Shown: one piece after another, positions 27,182 to 36,217 of the stretch
Layout of the letters: every line of letters starts with the position of its first letter
How positions within the stretch are numbered: position 1 is the first letter of the stretch
Translations under genes and position numbers: made by a program
Source of the DNA: Ciceribacter lividus
GTDB lineage: Bacteria; Pseudomonadota; Alphaproteobacteria; Rhizobiales; Rhizobiaceae
Assembly: GCF_003337715.1 (NCBI RefSeq)
Contig: NZ_QPIX01000007.1
Location: 186,001-250,000 of the forward strand
DNA length: 64,000 nucleotides
Direction of reading: 5' to 3'
Notes under the pieces: generated by a model
Told to the model about the DNA's origin: nothing
The model's input: the letters and a program-made list of their open reading frames with translations, nothing else
Databases searched by the model: none

Positions 27182-27919
27182 TCAAGTTGCGATCGTGAAC
27201 TGGACACGGTCAGCCGGAAACCGGGTGACCGCGTACTGTATCGGGACTCCCGAAAGATCCGTATTGACGGCCCTCGTCACAAGCAGGATCGCTCCCGGCG
27301 TGAGCTCGAGAGCCGCAATGTCGGCGGCTTCGGCATGGGTCGCGGAAATCTCGGTAACGGAGCGCAAATAGTCGCCCAGCCCCAGCGCCGCGAGTGCTTC
27401 CGTGATCGAACCGCTGCGGGCGAAGACCTCGCCGATACCCTTGAAGCGCTCGGCGGGAAACCAGGCGGTCGAGCGCGATACTGCGCGGCCGTCGGCTTTG
27501 CGCAGCGCCTCCAGCCGGATAACCGGCGTCCCCGCCTCGAGCGCGAGCCAACGGGCAACCTCCGGGTCAGCCGGCTCTATTTCCGACGACAGCAGTAATC
27601 CCTGCAGATCGCGCGCCTGATCGCCTATACCCTCCGTGAACCGAGTCCTACGCGAGATCGGAAAATTGAAACGTTCCTTGCGAACGATCAGGGTTCCGCG
27701 CCCCTGCACCGCCTGCACGATGCCCTCCTGCGCCAGCGATGCAAGGGCGCTGCGCACCGTATGGCGATTGACGCCGAACTGGCCGGCAAGCACCATCTCC
27801 GGCGGCACCATGCCGGTTTCGTCGAATTCTCCCCGCGAAATGGCCTCTCGAATTCTGTCGGCAATCTGACGCCAGAGCGCGACGCCCGCCTGTCTTTCCA
27901 CTCGTTTCAAATCCGTCAT
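27182..27919 (-). CDS. phnF: GntR/HutC-family regulator PhnF of phosphonate genes
   Basis: The 245-residue repressor has an N-terminal winged helix-turn-helix (about 12-75; GQFGVNRHTVRSALASL) and a C-terminal UTRA ligand domain (about 95-235). The divergent position opposite phnG and the HutC subfamily identify PhnF. Its likely target is the inverted repeat at 27971-27986. A Pho-box-like element overlaps its start codon, so phnF itself may respond to phosphate. Confidence 0.92.
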   Translation of the reverse strand: MTDLKRVERQAGVALWRQIADRIREAISRGEFDETGMVPPEMVLAGQFGVNRHTVRSALASLAQEGIVQAVQGRGTLIVRKERFNFPISRRTRFTEGIGDQARDLQGLLLSSEIEPADPEVARWLALEAGTPVIRLEALRKADGRAVSRSTAWFPAERFKGIGEVFARSGSITEALAALGLGDYLRSVTEISATHAEAADIAALELTPGAILLVTRAVNTDLSGVPIQYAVTRFPADRVQFTIAT

Positions 27920-27935
27920 GTCACACGCTTGTCAC
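27918..27935 (+). promoter_or_regulatory. Pho-box-like direct repeat upstream of phnG
   Basis: ATGTCAC-ACGC-TTGTCAC is a 7-base direct repeat at 11-base spacing. It matches the xTGTCAx pattern of the rhizobial PhoB site CTGTCAT-N4-CTGTCAT. It lies between phnF and phnG and would place C-P lyase expression under phosphate starvation control. Confidence 0.65.
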
Positions 27936-27940
27936 GCTCG

Positions 27941-27986
27941 TTGGATATCCATAATCTCAGTTGTATGGTTGTCTATATTAATAGAC
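27941..27986 (+). promoter_or_regulatory. phnG promoter with PhnF operator candidate
   Basis: TTGGAT (27941-27946) and TATGGT (27964-27969) are spaced 17 bases apart. Just after them, where the transcript should start, lies GTCTAT-ATTA-ATAGAC (27971-27986), a perfect 6-base inverted repeat of the GTnTA...TAnAC type bound by HutC/PhnF regulators. Repressor binding there would block phnG transcription. Confidence 0.55.
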
Positions 27987-28002
27987 ATTTTGGAGCCTGA
28001 CA

Positions 28003-28476
28003 ATGGATGTCAACAAACAAAGTGTAGGGGGCGAGGCAAGTGGCGATCGCAAGCATGCAATCGACCTGCTCAGCCGTGCAAGCCGCGCAGAACTGACTGC
28101 CGCCTGGGCGGCGCTTTCGCTGCAACCGAGCGTCCAGATGCTGCGGGGACCGGAGACCGGACTTGTCATGGTTCGGGGCCGCATCGGCGGCGGCGGCTCG
28201 CCCTTTAACCTCGGAGAGGCGACGGTCAGCCGTGCGACGGTACGATTGGCAAACGGCATCGTCGGCTTCGGCCATTCGCTCGGCACCGATCGCGAAAAGG
28301 CGAGACTTGCGGCCATCTTCGACGCCCTCTGGCAACAGGCCGATACGCGTGACTTCGTGGAGGCGCACCTGCTGTCGCCGATCGCCGCCCGCATCGCTGC
28401 GGAAGACCGGCGCAAGACCGAGGAAACCGCGGCCACGCGCGTCGATTTCTTCACGATGGTGAGAGGAGAGGACTGA
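28003..28476 (+). CDS. phnG: C-P lyase core subunit PhnG
   Basis: The 157-residue PhnG forms part of the PhnGHIJ core complex that breaks carbon-phosphorus bonds of alkylphosphonates. The segments RIGGGGSPFNLGEATVSRAT and GHSLGTDREKARLAAIFDAL are typical. It is the first gene of the operon and overlaps phnH by one base. Confidence 0.95.
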   Translation: MDVNKQSVGGEASGDRKHAIDLLSRASRAELTAAWAALSLQPSVQMLRGPETGLVMVRGRIGGGGSPFNLGEATVSRATVRLANGIVGFGHSLGTDREKARLAAIFDALWQQADTRDFVEAHLLSPIAARIAAEDRRKTEETAATRVDFFTMVRGED

Positions 28477-29084
28477 TGACTCTCAGAACAGAAGCGCTGA
28501 CCGGTGGCTACATCGACCCGGTCCACGATGCGCAAAGCACGTTTCGCATGTTGATGGATGGCATGGCCAGGCCGGGAACGACAAAGACCATCGTTCCGCC
28601 CGTCGAGCCACCCGCCCCCTTGGGTTCGGCGGCGGGCGCCATAGCGCTCGCACTCTGCGACAACGACACGCCCGTCTGGCTTTCCGCCAGTATGGCGAAA
28701 TCGCTGATCGCCGAGTGGATCGGCTTTCACACGGGTGCACCGGTAACGCGCGAGAAATCGGAAGCACGCTTCGCCTTCTTCGGGGCAGGCTCGCCTGTCG
28801 CATCCTTCGGCCTCTTTGCGCTCGGCAGCCAGGAATATCCGGACCGGTCGACGACTGTGATTATCGAAATCGCCGGTCTCGAGAGAGGCCCTCGGCTTAC
28901 CCTGACGGGGCCGGGTATCCGCGAGAGCGTGGAGATCGCACCCGTCGGCCTTCCAGACATGTTTCTCCGGCAATGGGCCGACAACCGAGCGCTCTTTCCG
29001 CGCGGGATCGATGTCGTCCTGACGGCCGGGCGACAGTTTCTCTGCCTGCCGAGAACCTGCAACATCAGCACCGGGGAGATCTGA
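28476..29084 (+). CDS. phnH: C-P lyase core subunit PhnH
   Basis: The 202-residue PhnH is required, with PhnG, PhnI and PhnL, to transfer the phosphonate to ATP ribose. The N-terminal region VHDAQSTFRMLMDGMARPGT and the C-terminal FPRGIDVVLTAGRQFLCLPR are conserved family segments. The ATG overlaps the phnG stop, and phnI begins after 3 bases. Confidence 0.95.
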   Translation: MTLRTEALTGGYIDPVHDAQSTFRMLMDGMARPGTTKTIVPPVEPPAPLGSAAGAIALALCDNDTPVWLSASMAKSLIAEWIGFHTGAPVTREKSEARFAFFGAGSPVASFGLFALGSQEYPDRSTTVIIEIAGLERGPRLTLTGPGIRESVEIAPVGLPDMFLRQWADNRALFPRGIDVVLTAGRQFLCLPRTCNISTGEI

Positions 29085-29087
29085 CGA

Positions 29088-30194
29088 ATGTATGTCGCCG
29101 TCAAAGGTGGAGAAACCGCGATCGCGAATGCCCATCGCCTGCTGGCAGACCGGCGTCGCGGAACCCGCGACCTTCCGTCGGTCACGATCGACCAGATCAG
29201 CGAGCAGCTTGGCCTTGCCGTCGATCGTGTCATGGCGGAAGCCTCGCTCTACGACCGCGCGCTCGCTGCGCTCGCCATCAAGCAATCGCGCGGTGATCTC
29301 ATCGAAGCGATCTTCCTTCTGCGCGCCTATCGCACGACGTTGCCCCGCTACGGCTACTCGGTTGCCATAGACACTGCGGACATGAAGATCGAGCGCCGCA
29401 TCTCTGCGACGTACAAGGATCTTCCGGGCGGGCAACTCCTGGGCCCGACGTTCGATTACACGCATCGCCTTCTCGATCCGGATCTGATGGGGGATGAGGC
29501 GGTTGAAGAGCCGGCCCTCAAGGAAAGCGAGTCCGAAAGAATAATGCGGGTCTCGGAGATCCTGGCGGAAGAAGGGCTGGTCGAGCCCGACGGCGACATG
29601 CCCGAGGACCACGTGACGGGCGACATCACCCGCGAGCCGATCGATTTTCCGATGCCGCGTGACCTGCGCCTTCAGGCACTTGCCCGTGGCGACGAGGGTT
29701 TCCTGCTTGCCCTCGGCTATTCCACCCAGCGTGGCTACGGCCGGACTCATCCCTTCGCCGGCGAGATTCGCATCGGCGAAGTCGAGGTGGAGATCGACAT
29801 TCCCGAGCTCGGCTTTGCCGTCTCGCTCGGACGCATTCAAGTGACCGAGTGTCAAATGATCAACCAGTTCAAGGGATCGGCGAAAGCACCGCCGCAGTTC
29901 ACACGCGGATACGGACTCGTGTTCGGCCACAGCGAACGCAAGGCGATGGCCATGTCTCTCGTCGACCGCGCCCTGCGCGCGGACGAATTCGGCGAAGACA
30001 TCGTCGCCCCGGCACAGGACGAGGAATTCGTGATCTCACACTCCGACAACGTCCAGGCGACCGGCTTCGTCGAACATCTGAAGCTGCCGCACTATGTCGA
30101 CTTCCAGGCCGAACTCGAACTCGTGCGTCGCATGCGGGCAGAATACGAGGCCGGCCGGTCCAATCGTTTCACCGACAAGGAGGCTGCGGAATGA
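29088..30194 (+). CDS. phnI: C-P lyase core subunit PhnI
   Basis: The 368-residue PhnI is the nucleosidase-like subunit that couples the phosphonate to the ribose of ATP, releasing adenine. The start MYVAVKGGETAIANAHRLLA and the segment LALGYSTQRGYGRTHPFAGE are family signatures. The stop overlaps the phnJ ATG (ATGA), giving translational coupling within the core complex genes. Confidence 0.96.
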   Translation: MYVAVKGGETAIANAHRLLADRRRGTRDLPSVTIDQISEQLGLAVDRVMAEASLYDRALAALAIKQSRGDLIEAIFLLRAYRTTLPRYGYSVAIDTADMKIERRISATYKDLPGGQLLGPTFDYTHRLLDPDLMGDEAVEEPALKESESERIMRVSEILAEEGLVEPDGDMPEDHVTGDITREPIDFPMPRDLRLQALARGDEGFLLALGYSTQRGYGRTHPFAGEIRIGEVEVEIDIPELGFAVSLGRIQVTECQMINQFKGSAKAPPQFTRGYGLVFGHSERKAMAMSLVDRALRADEFGEDIVAPAQDEEFVISHSDNVQATGFVEHLKLPHYVDFQAELELVRRMRAEYEAGRSNRFTDKEAAE

Positions 30195-31081
30195 GCGCCG
30201 TTCCAGAGCTCGCCCAATACAATTTCGCGTATCTCGACGAACAGACGAAGCGGATGATCCGGCGGGCGATCCTGAAGGCGATCGCGATCCCCGGCTACCA
30301 GGTCCCGTTTGCGTCGCGTGAAATGCCGATGCCCTACGGTTGGGGGACTGGGGGCGTGCAGGTCACGGCCTCGATCATCGGCGCAAACGACGTGCTCAAG
30401 GTAATCGACCAGGGCGCCGACGACACCACCAATGCAGTGTCGATTCGTGCCTTCTTCCAGAAGGTCGCCAATGTCGCGGTCACCACGCATACGCACGAGG
30501 CGACCATTATCCAGACACGCCACCGCATCCCGGAAAAGCCGCTCAACGAGAACCAGGTGCTCGTCTACCAGGTGCCGATCCCGGAACCGTTGCGCTTCCT
30601 CGAACCGCGCGAGACCGAGACCCGCAAGATGCATGCGCTTGAGGAATACGGGCTCATGCACGTGAAACTCTACGAAGACATCGCCAGGAACGGCCATATC
30701 GCGACGACCTACGCCTACCCGGTGAAGGTCAACGGCCGCTACGTCATGGATCCCTCCCCGACGCCCAAGTTCGACAATCCGAAGATGCACATGTCGGACG
30801 CCCTCCAGCTCTTCGGCGCCGGACGCGAAAAGCGCATCTATGCAGTACCGCCTTACACCGAGGTGGTGAGTCTCGACTTCGAGGATCACCCATTCGAGAT
30901 CCAGAAATTCCATCAGCCGTGCGCACTCTGTGGCGCAGAAGGCGTCTATCTCGATGAGGTGGTGCTCGACGACCGGGGCGGGCGCATGTTCGTTTGCTCG
31001 GACACCGATCACTGCGAGGAACGGCGTGAACAGGGTCATGTCGGACGCTTGCTCGCCACGCAGAAGGAGGCCGCGGAATGA
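30191..31081 (+). CDS. phnJ: Radical SAM C-P lyase PhnJ
   Basis: The 296-residue PhnJ cuts the C-P bond by radical chemistry. The C-terminal Cys cluster CALCGAEG followed by VCSDTDHC has four cysteines that supply the iron-sulfur ligands and the catalytic thiol. The frame is open to 29849, but the ATG at 30191, overlapping the phnI stop, gives the family length. The phnK ATG overlaps its stop. Confidence 0.97.
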   Translation: MSAVPELAQYNFAYLDEQTKRMIRRAILKAIAIPGYQVPFASREMPMPYGWGTGGVQVTASIIGANDVLKVIDQGADDTTNAVSIRAFFQKVANVAVTTHTHEATIIQTRHRIPEKPLNENQVLVYQVPIPEPLRFLEPRETETRKMHALEEYGLMHVKLYEDIARNGHIATTYAYPVKVNGRYVMDPSPTPKFDNPKMHMSDALQLFGAGREKRIYAVPPYTEVVSLDFEDHPFEIQKFHQPCALCGAEGVYLDEVVLDDRGGRMFVCSDTDHCEERREQGHVGRLLATQKEAAE

Positions 31082-31854
31082 CCGATACACCGCTCCTGAA
31101 AGTCCGCGACGTCTCGAAATTCTACGGCAACCGGATCGGTTGCAGCAACGTGGCCTTCGACCTCTGGCCCGGGGAAGTGTTGGCAATCGTCGGGGAGTCC
31201 GGTTCAGGCAAGACCACCCTCCTCAACTGCCTTTCGACACGGCTGATGCCGACCACCGGCACCGTGGAGTACCATACACGCGACGGCAGCTATCGCGACC
31301 TGTACCACATGAGCGAAGCCGAGCGGCGCTTCCTCATGCGCACGGACTGGGGCTTCGTCCACCAGAACCCAGCCGATGGGTTGCGCATGACTGTGTCTGC
31401 CGGAGCCAACGTCAGCGAGCGGCTGATGGCGATCGGCAATCGACACTACGGCAACATTCGCGAAACCGCCGGTTCGTGGCTCGAGCGCGTCGAGATCAGC
31501 AACGACCGCATAGACGACCAGCCGCGCGCCTTTTCCGGCGGGATGCGTCAGCGCCTGCAGATCGCCCGCAATCTTGTCACCGCCCCACGCCTCGTCTTCA
31601 TGGACGAACCGACAGGCGGCCTCGATGTCTCGGTGCAGGCGCGCCTTCTCGACCTCGTCCGCGGCCTCGTCAACGATCTTGGCCTTTCGGCGATTGTCGT
31701 CACGCACGACCTGGCGGTCGCGAGGCTCCTCTCCCACCGCATGATGGTGATGAAGGATGGCATGGTGATCGAACAGGGCCTCACTGATCGTGTGCTCGAT
31801 GACCCCCGCGAGCCCTACACGCAATTGCTCGTCTCCTCGATCCTGCAAGTCTGA
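31078..31854 (+). CDS. phnK: C-P lyase ATP-binding subunit PhnK
   Basis: The 258-residue ABC-type ATPase binds the PhnGHIJ core through PhnJ rather than a membrane permease. Walker A is GESGSGKTT, the signature is FSGGMRQRLQIARNLV, and Walker B is LVFMDEPTGGLD. It overlaps phnJ by four bases. Confidence 0.95.
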   Translation: MTDTPLLKVRDVSKFYGNRIGCSNVAFDLWPGEVLAIVGESGSGKTTLLNCLSTRLMPTTGTVEYHTRDGSYRDLYHMSEAERRFLMRTDWGFVHQNPADGLRMTVSAGANVSERLMAIGNRHYGNIRETAGSWLERVEISNDRIDDQPRAFSGGMRQRLQIARNLVTAPRLVFMDEPTGGLDVSVQARLLDLVRGLVNDLGLSAIVVTHDLAVARLLSHRMMVMKDGMVIEQGLTDRVLDDPREPYTQLLVSSILQV

Positions 31855-31866
31855 ACGGAAAGCGCC

Positions 31867-32574
31867 ATGGCAACGCCCCTCGTCGTCTCCGAAGTCTCGA
31901 AGAGCTTCACCATGCACCTGCGCGACGGCATCCGCCTGCCGGTCGTCGCGAACGTCTCCTTCTCGATTGCCGAAGCCGAATGCGTCGTCCTCGGCGGCCC
32001 TTCAGGCATCGGCAAGAGCTCGATCCTCAAGATGCTCTATGGCAACTATGCCGTGGATGCCGGACAGGTGCTCGTGCAGCACCGCGGTCACATTGTCGAC
32101 ATAGCGACCGCCGATCCGCGCATGATCATGGACATCCGCCGCACCACGGTGGGCTATGTGAGCCAGTTCTTGCGGACCGTCCCACGTGTCGCCGCAATCG
32201 ACGTCGTCGCCGAACCCCTGGTCGTTCGCGGCACCGGGGTGGATACCGCGCGCATCCGTGCCGGCGAACTGCTGGAACGGCTCAATCTGCCGCAGGACCT
32301 CTGGCAACTGCCGCCTGCGACCTTCTCCGGCGGCGAGCAGCAGCGCGTGAACATCGCCCGCGGCTTCATCACCGATCATCGCATCCTCCTTCTCGATGAA
32401 CCGACGGCCTCGCTCGATGCCACGAACCGGGCAGTGGTGGTGGACATGATCCGCCAGAAGAAGGCGGACGGCGTCGCCCTGCTCGGGATCTTCCATGACG
32501 AGGAGGTGCGCGAGGAGGTGGCCGACCGCATTCTCGACGTGACCGCGTTCTCGCCGAGAAAGGCAGCCGCATGA
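31867..32574 (+). CDS. phnL: C-P lyase ATP-binding subunit PhnL
   Basis: The 235-residue ABC-type ATPase is needed with PhnGHI for phosphonate activation. Walker A is GPSGIGKSS (slightly divergent), the signature is [16 protein letters not shown], and Walker B is [12 protein letters not shown]. It overlaps the acetyltransferase gene by four bases. Confidence 0.95.
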   Translation: MATPLVVSEVSKSFTMHLRDGIRLPVVANVSFSIAEAECVVLGGPSGIGKSSILKMLYGNYAVDAGQVLVQHRGHIVDIATADPRMIMDIRRTTVGYVSQFLRTVPRVAAIDVVAEPLVVRGTGVDTARIRAGELLERLNLPQDLWQLPPATFSGGEQQRVNIARGFITDHRILLLDEPTASLDATNRAVVVDMIRQKKADGVALLGIFHDEEVREEVADRILDVTAFSPRKAAA

Positions 32575-33191
32575 GCAAGAAGCTCGGGCACGATCCGCTT
32601 GTTCACGAGACCGCACATGTCGTGAACTCGGTACTCGGAGGCTATACCGAGATCGCCGAGCGCTGCCGCCTCGATGAGGTGGAACTCGGCGATTATTCCT
32701 ACATGATGCAGGATAGTTCCGCCTGGTGCACTACCATCGGAAAGTTCGTCAACATCGCCGCGGCAGTGCGCATCAACGCACCCAATCACCCGACGTGGCG
32801 GGCGACACTGCATCACTTCACCTACCGGGCGACATCCTATTTCGACGGTGCGGAGAATGACGACGATTTCTTCGCATGGCGCCGCGAGAACCGTGTCGTG
32901 ATTGGCCATGACGTATGGATCGGACATGGGGCGACGATCCTTCCGGGTGTTCACGTCGGAAACGGTGCCGTGATCGGTGCTGGAGCCGTCGTCTCCAAGT
33001 CCGTTGCTCCCTACGCGATCGTCGGCGGCGTTCCCGCCCGGCTCATCCGCGAGCGCTTTCCGGCAGATGTCGCCACCAGAATGGAAGCGCTCGCCTGGTG
33101 GGACTGGAGCCATGACCGGCTGCACATCGCTCTTGAGGATTTCCGGCGGCTGGATGGTGCTGCCTTCGTCGCAAAATACGGGAAATCGTAA
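32571..33191 (+). CDS. Phosphonate-operon hexapeptide acetyltransferase
   Basis: The 206-residue left-handed beta-helix acyltransferase of the xenobiotic/chloramphenicol acetyltransferase type has hexapeptide repeats ([35 protein letters not shown]). Members of this subfamily are found specifically in phn operons. The role is probably to acetylate aminophosphonates or an intermediate, a task done by the unrelated PhnO elsewhere. It closes the first phn transcription unit. Confidence 0.9.
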   Translation: MSKKLGHDPLVHETAHVVNSVLGGYTEIAERCRLDEVELGDYSYMMQDSSAWCTTIGKFVNIAAAVRINAPNHPTWRATLHHFTYRATSYFDGAENDDDFFAWRRENRVVIGHDVWIGHGATILPGVHVGNGAVIGAGAVVSKSVAPYAIVGGVPARLIRERFPADVATRMEALAWWDWSHDRLHIALEDFRRLDGAAFVAKYGKS

Positions 33192-33209
33192 GTTCCTTCA
33201 AAAGGATAT

Positions 33210-33252
33210 CAGATTTTACAATACCTACACAAATCTGACATCCGCACTTCAT
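33210..33252 (+). promoter_or_regulatory. Pho-box-like element upstream of phnC
   Basis: CTGACAT-CCGC-ACTTCAT (33235-33252) fits the Pho box spacing of two 7-base repeats 11 bases apart, with a few mismatches. It overlaps the right arm of an inverted repeat CAGATTT/AAATCTG (33210-33216 and 33231-33237). In S. meliloti the equivalent transporter (phoCDET) is PhoB-activated. Confidence 0.55.
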
Positions 33253-33307
33253 CCCCGTCCGATACAGGCTTTACCAATCACACGCACAGAAGATCGGAAG
33301 CGCCAAG

Positions 33308-34165
33308 ATGAGATTTGAGCTGAAGAACCTCACCCGCCGCTTCGGGGATAATGTTGCGGTCAATGCCGTCAGTCTCGATATCCCGCAGGGACAGATGGTG
33401 GGGGTAATCGGTCGCTCGGGCGCCGGCAAATCGACGCTGCTGCGGATGATCAACCGCCTCGTCGACCCCTCCTCCGGGTCCATCCACTTCGGTGACGCGG
33501 AAGTCTCGTCACTGCGGGGGCGGACACTGCGCAACTGGCAGCGCGACTGTGCGATGATCTTCCAGCAGTTCAACCTTGTGCCTCGGCTGGACGTCCTGAC
33601 CAACGTTCTGCTCGGTCGGCTGAACCACCGTTCCACCGCGCTGAGCATTCTCAACTATTTCACACGCGAGGAACGGATCATGGCGATTGCCGCCCTCGAA
33701 AGGCTCGGCATCGAGCAGACGGCACTGCAGCCGGCCGGCACGCTTTCCGGCGGCCAGCAGCAGCGCGTCGCGATAGCGCGAGCTTTGATGCAAAGACCGA
33801 AGATGGTGCTCGCCGACGAACCGATCGCCTCGCTGGACCCCCTGAACGCCAAGATCGTCATGGACGCGTTGCGCGACATCAATGTCCGGGAAGGCATTAC
33901 GGTCATCACGAACCTGCATACGCTCGATACGGCCCGTACGTACTGCGACAGGATCGTCGGCATGGCACACGGATCGGTGGTCTTCGACGGCCGGCCGGAG
34001 GCTCTGACGGCGGACACCATACGGCAGATCTATGGTTCGAACCGGGACGGCAGCGGTGTCGACGAGGGCGTGACGTCGACGAGCATCGAGATCAAGCGTC
34101 CGAAGGCGATGACCGATGTCCTGCCGGCTGCAGGATTTCGCCCCCTTGCCGCCGCCGATGCCTGA
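33308..34165 (+). CDS. phnC: Phosphonate/phosphate ABC importer ATPase PhnC
   Basis: The 285-residue ATPase has Walker [10 protein letters not shown] near residue 39, signature [16 protein letters not shown] and Walker [12 protein letters not shown]. The residues ASLDP...[10 protein letters not shown] after Walker B are typical of PhnC. It starts a second transcription unit behind the Pho-box-like site and energises uptake through PhnD and the two PhnE permeases. Confidence 0.95.
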   Translation: MRFELKNLTRRFGDNVAVNAVSLDIPQGQMVGVIGRSGAGKSTLLRMINRLVDPSSGSIHFGDAEVSSLRGRTLRNWQRDCAMIFQQFNLVPRLDVLTNVLLGRLNHRSTALSILNYFTREERIMAIAALERLGIEQTALQPAGTLSGGQQQRVAIARALMQRPKMVLADEPIASLDPLNAKIVMDALRDINVREGITVITNLHTLDTARTYCDRIVGMAHGSVVFDGRPEALTADTIRQIYGSNRDGSGVDEGVTSTSIEIKRPKAMTDVLPAAGFRPLAAADA

Positions 34166-34237
34166 GCGGTCCCAGATCGTCCGCACAAGAGTTACTTCCA
34201 CCACCCTATCCGAGTACCGGAGAAACAGGAGAGACCC

Positions 34238-35143
34238 ATGTTGAAGAAGACCCTTCTTGCCGCCGTCGCGCTCGTCGCCATGGCCGGTGCAGCTGCTGCG
34301 GAAGACCTCAAGGAATTCCGAATCGGTATCCTCGGTGGCGAAAACGAAGCCGACCGCCTGCGCAATTTCCAGTGCCTCGTCGACAAGTTGCCCGCTGCCA
34401 TCGGCGTTGAGAAGGTCGCGCTGTTCCCGGCGGCAGACTATGACGGTGTCATTCAGGGACTGCTGGGTGGGACGCTCGACTTCGCCGAACTCGGCGCTTC
34501 CGGCTATGCAAAGACGTACCTCGCGAATGCCGACGCCGTCGAGCCGATCTTCACCACGGTTCAGACCGACGGTTCGATGGGCTATTATTCGATCATGGTC
34601 GCCCGCAAGGATTCGGGCATGACCAAGGTCGAAGACATCAAGGGCAAGAAGCTCGGTTTTGCTGATCCGGACTCCACCTCCGGCTACCTCGTTCCCTCCG
34701 TTACCTTGCCCGAGGTCCTCGGCGCGCCGGTCAAGGAATACGTCGCTTCGACCGGGTTCGGCGGCGGCCATGAAAATCTCGTCCTCGAAGTCCTGAAAGG
34801 CACCTTCGACGCCGGCACGACCTACGGCTCGGGCGTCGGCGAGTTCAAGGACGGGTACACCTCCGGCAACCTGCGCAAGATGGTCGACAAGGGTATCCTG
34901 AACATGGACGATCTCGTCGAGCTCTGGAAATCGCCGCTGATCCCGAACGCTCCGATCGTTGTGCGCACCTCCATGGAGGATGGCATGAAGGCGAAGGTGA
35001 AGAACTTCTTCGCCAAGCTTCCGGAGTCCGATCCGGCCTGCTTCGCCGCAATCGAAGGCGGCGAATTCAAGGGCTATGCGGAGGTCAATGTCGACTTCTA
35101 CAAGCCGATCATTGACGCCCGCAAGGCAACCATCGGCGGCTGA
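34238..35143 (+). CDS. phnD: Periplasmic phosphonate-binding protein PhnD
   Basis: The 301-residue solute-binding protein has a signal peptide at about 1-21 (MLKKTLLAAVALVAMAGAAA). The segments FRIGILGGENEADRLRNFQC and GFADPDSTSGYLVPS belong to the PhnD/PhoD group that binds phosphonates or phosphate. It is followed by a hairpin at 35162-35189 that may favour this gene over the permeases. Confidence 0.94.
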   Translation: MLKKTLLAAVALVAMAGAAAAEDLKEFRIGILGGENEADRLRNFQCLVDKLPAAIGVEKVALFPAADYDGVIQGLLGGTLDFAELGASGYAKTYLANADAVEPIFTTVQTDGSMGYYSIMVARKDSGMTKVEDIKGKKLGFADPDSTSGYLVPSVTLPEVLGAPVKEYVASTGFGGGHENLVLEVLKGTFDAGTTYGSGVGEFKDGYTSGNLRKMVDKGILNMDDLVELWKSPLIPNAPIVVRTSMEDGMKAKVKNFFAKLPESDPACFAAIEGGEFKGYAEVNVDFYKPIIDARKATIGG

Positions 35144-35161
35144 CATCCTGATGCCGAAAAG

Positions 35162-35196
35162 GCCGCCGGGTGCGTGGGCATCCGGCGGCTCTTGTT
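35162..35196 (+). terminator. Stem-loop between phnD and phnE, possible attenuator
   Basis: GCCGCCGG (35162-35169) pairs with CCGGCGGC (35182-35189). Four more pairs (GTGC/GCAT with one G-U) close the loop to GTGG, giving a 12-base-pair stem followed by TCTTGTT. It is a weak terminator or a 3' stabiliser of phnD mRNA within the operon. Confidence 0.6.
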
Positions 35197-35245
35197 GAAT
35201 GCACGTCGCCGCCGCGACGACGTGATCAAAAGCGGACCGCCTGCC

Positions 35246-36208
35246 ATGAGTTCCTTCACCTACAAACCCGCGCTCAGCGAGAAGGGCGCGCTCATCGAGA
35301 ACCATTGGCGAGATCTTGCCAGAGGCCGTCGTTTCTACACGATGCTCTCGCTAACGGTGCTTTCCCTGGCGCTTACCGGTTCACTTTGGTTTGCCAACGA
35401 AACCAATTCGGGCAAGTTCTTCGACCGGCTGCCGCATCTCTTCGATTTCGTCGGCGACCTGATGCCTCGCGACGGCGTCGAAGTCTGGCGCGCACTCCTC
35501 GACCTGCCCTCCCCCTATTTCGACGGGAGCCTCAAATACGACTATCCTGAAGGCCGTTTCTACGTCACCGACAGCCTCTACATACCCGAGTACGTCTACA
35601 AGATGACGGAAACGCTGAATATCGCGTTGCTGTCGACGATCATCGGGTTCGGCTTCGGCTTCCTGTTGTCGTTTCTTGCGGCAAAGAACATGACGCCCAA
35701 TGCTTGGGCCCGCGTTCCCGTGCGCCGTTTCATGGAACTGCTGCGCGCCTTTCCCGAGATCGTTCTCGCCGGCTTCTTCCTGGCTATCCTCTCGCTCGGT
35801 CCGATTCCGGCGATCATCGCGGTTTCGATCCACACGGTCGGCGCGCTCGGCAAGCTCTTCTTCGAAGTGATCGAGAACGCGGACATGAAACCGGACGAGG
35901 GGCTGAGGGCGGTCGGTGCATCGTGGCTGGAACGCGCCTGGTTCGGCATGGTGCCACAGGTCATGCCGAACTTCGTCAGCTACTTCCTGCTGCGCTTCGA
36001 AATCAACGTGCGCGCCTCCACGATCATCGGCGCCGTCGGCGGCGGCGGCATCGGGGAACAGCTGCGTCTTTCGATCAGCCGCGGTCACGAGGCGAAGACA
36101 CTGGCAATCGTTCTCCTGCTCTTCGCGACGATTATTGCAGTCGACCAGCTGTCGGCCTGGCTGCGCCGCAGGCTCGTCGGCGATCAGGCCTTCCAGGCAG
36201 TGATATAG
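35246..36208 (+). CDS. phnE: Phosphonate importer permease PhnE1
   Basis: The 320-residue inner-membrane permease has an N-terminal helix near 35-50, a periplasmic stretch to about 115, then the binding-protein-dependent transport domain with GAVGGGGIGEQLRLSISRGH. I chose ATG 35246 (MSSFTYKP); the frame is open upstream but lies in the hairpin region. It works as a pair with the following permease. Confidence 0.92.
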   Translation: MSSFTYKPALSEKGALIENHWRDLARGRRFYTMLSLTVLSLALTGSLWFANETNSGKFFDRLPHLFDFVGDLMPRDGVEVWRALLDLPSPYFDGSLKYDYPEGRFYVTDSLYIPEYVYKMTETLNIALLSTIIGFGFGFLLSFLAAKNMTPNAWARVPVRRFMELLRAFPEIVLAGFFLAILSLGPIPAIIAVSIHTVGALGKLFFEVIENADMKPDEGLRAVGASWLERAWFGMVPQVMPNFVSYFLLRFEINVRASTIIGAVGGGGIGEQLRLSISRGHEAKTLAIVLLLFATIIAVDQLSAWLRRRLVGDQAFQAVI

Positions 36209-36217
36209 GAGCAAACC

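Noticed and set aside
27978-29930. Minus-strand open frame of 650 codons opposite phnGHI
   Set aside because: The plus strand encodes overlapping, recognisable C-P lyase subunits; this frame has no domain signature.
33509-35305. Minus-strand open frame of 598 codons opposite phnC and phnD
   Set aside because: It spans two real genes and their spacer without any family motif.
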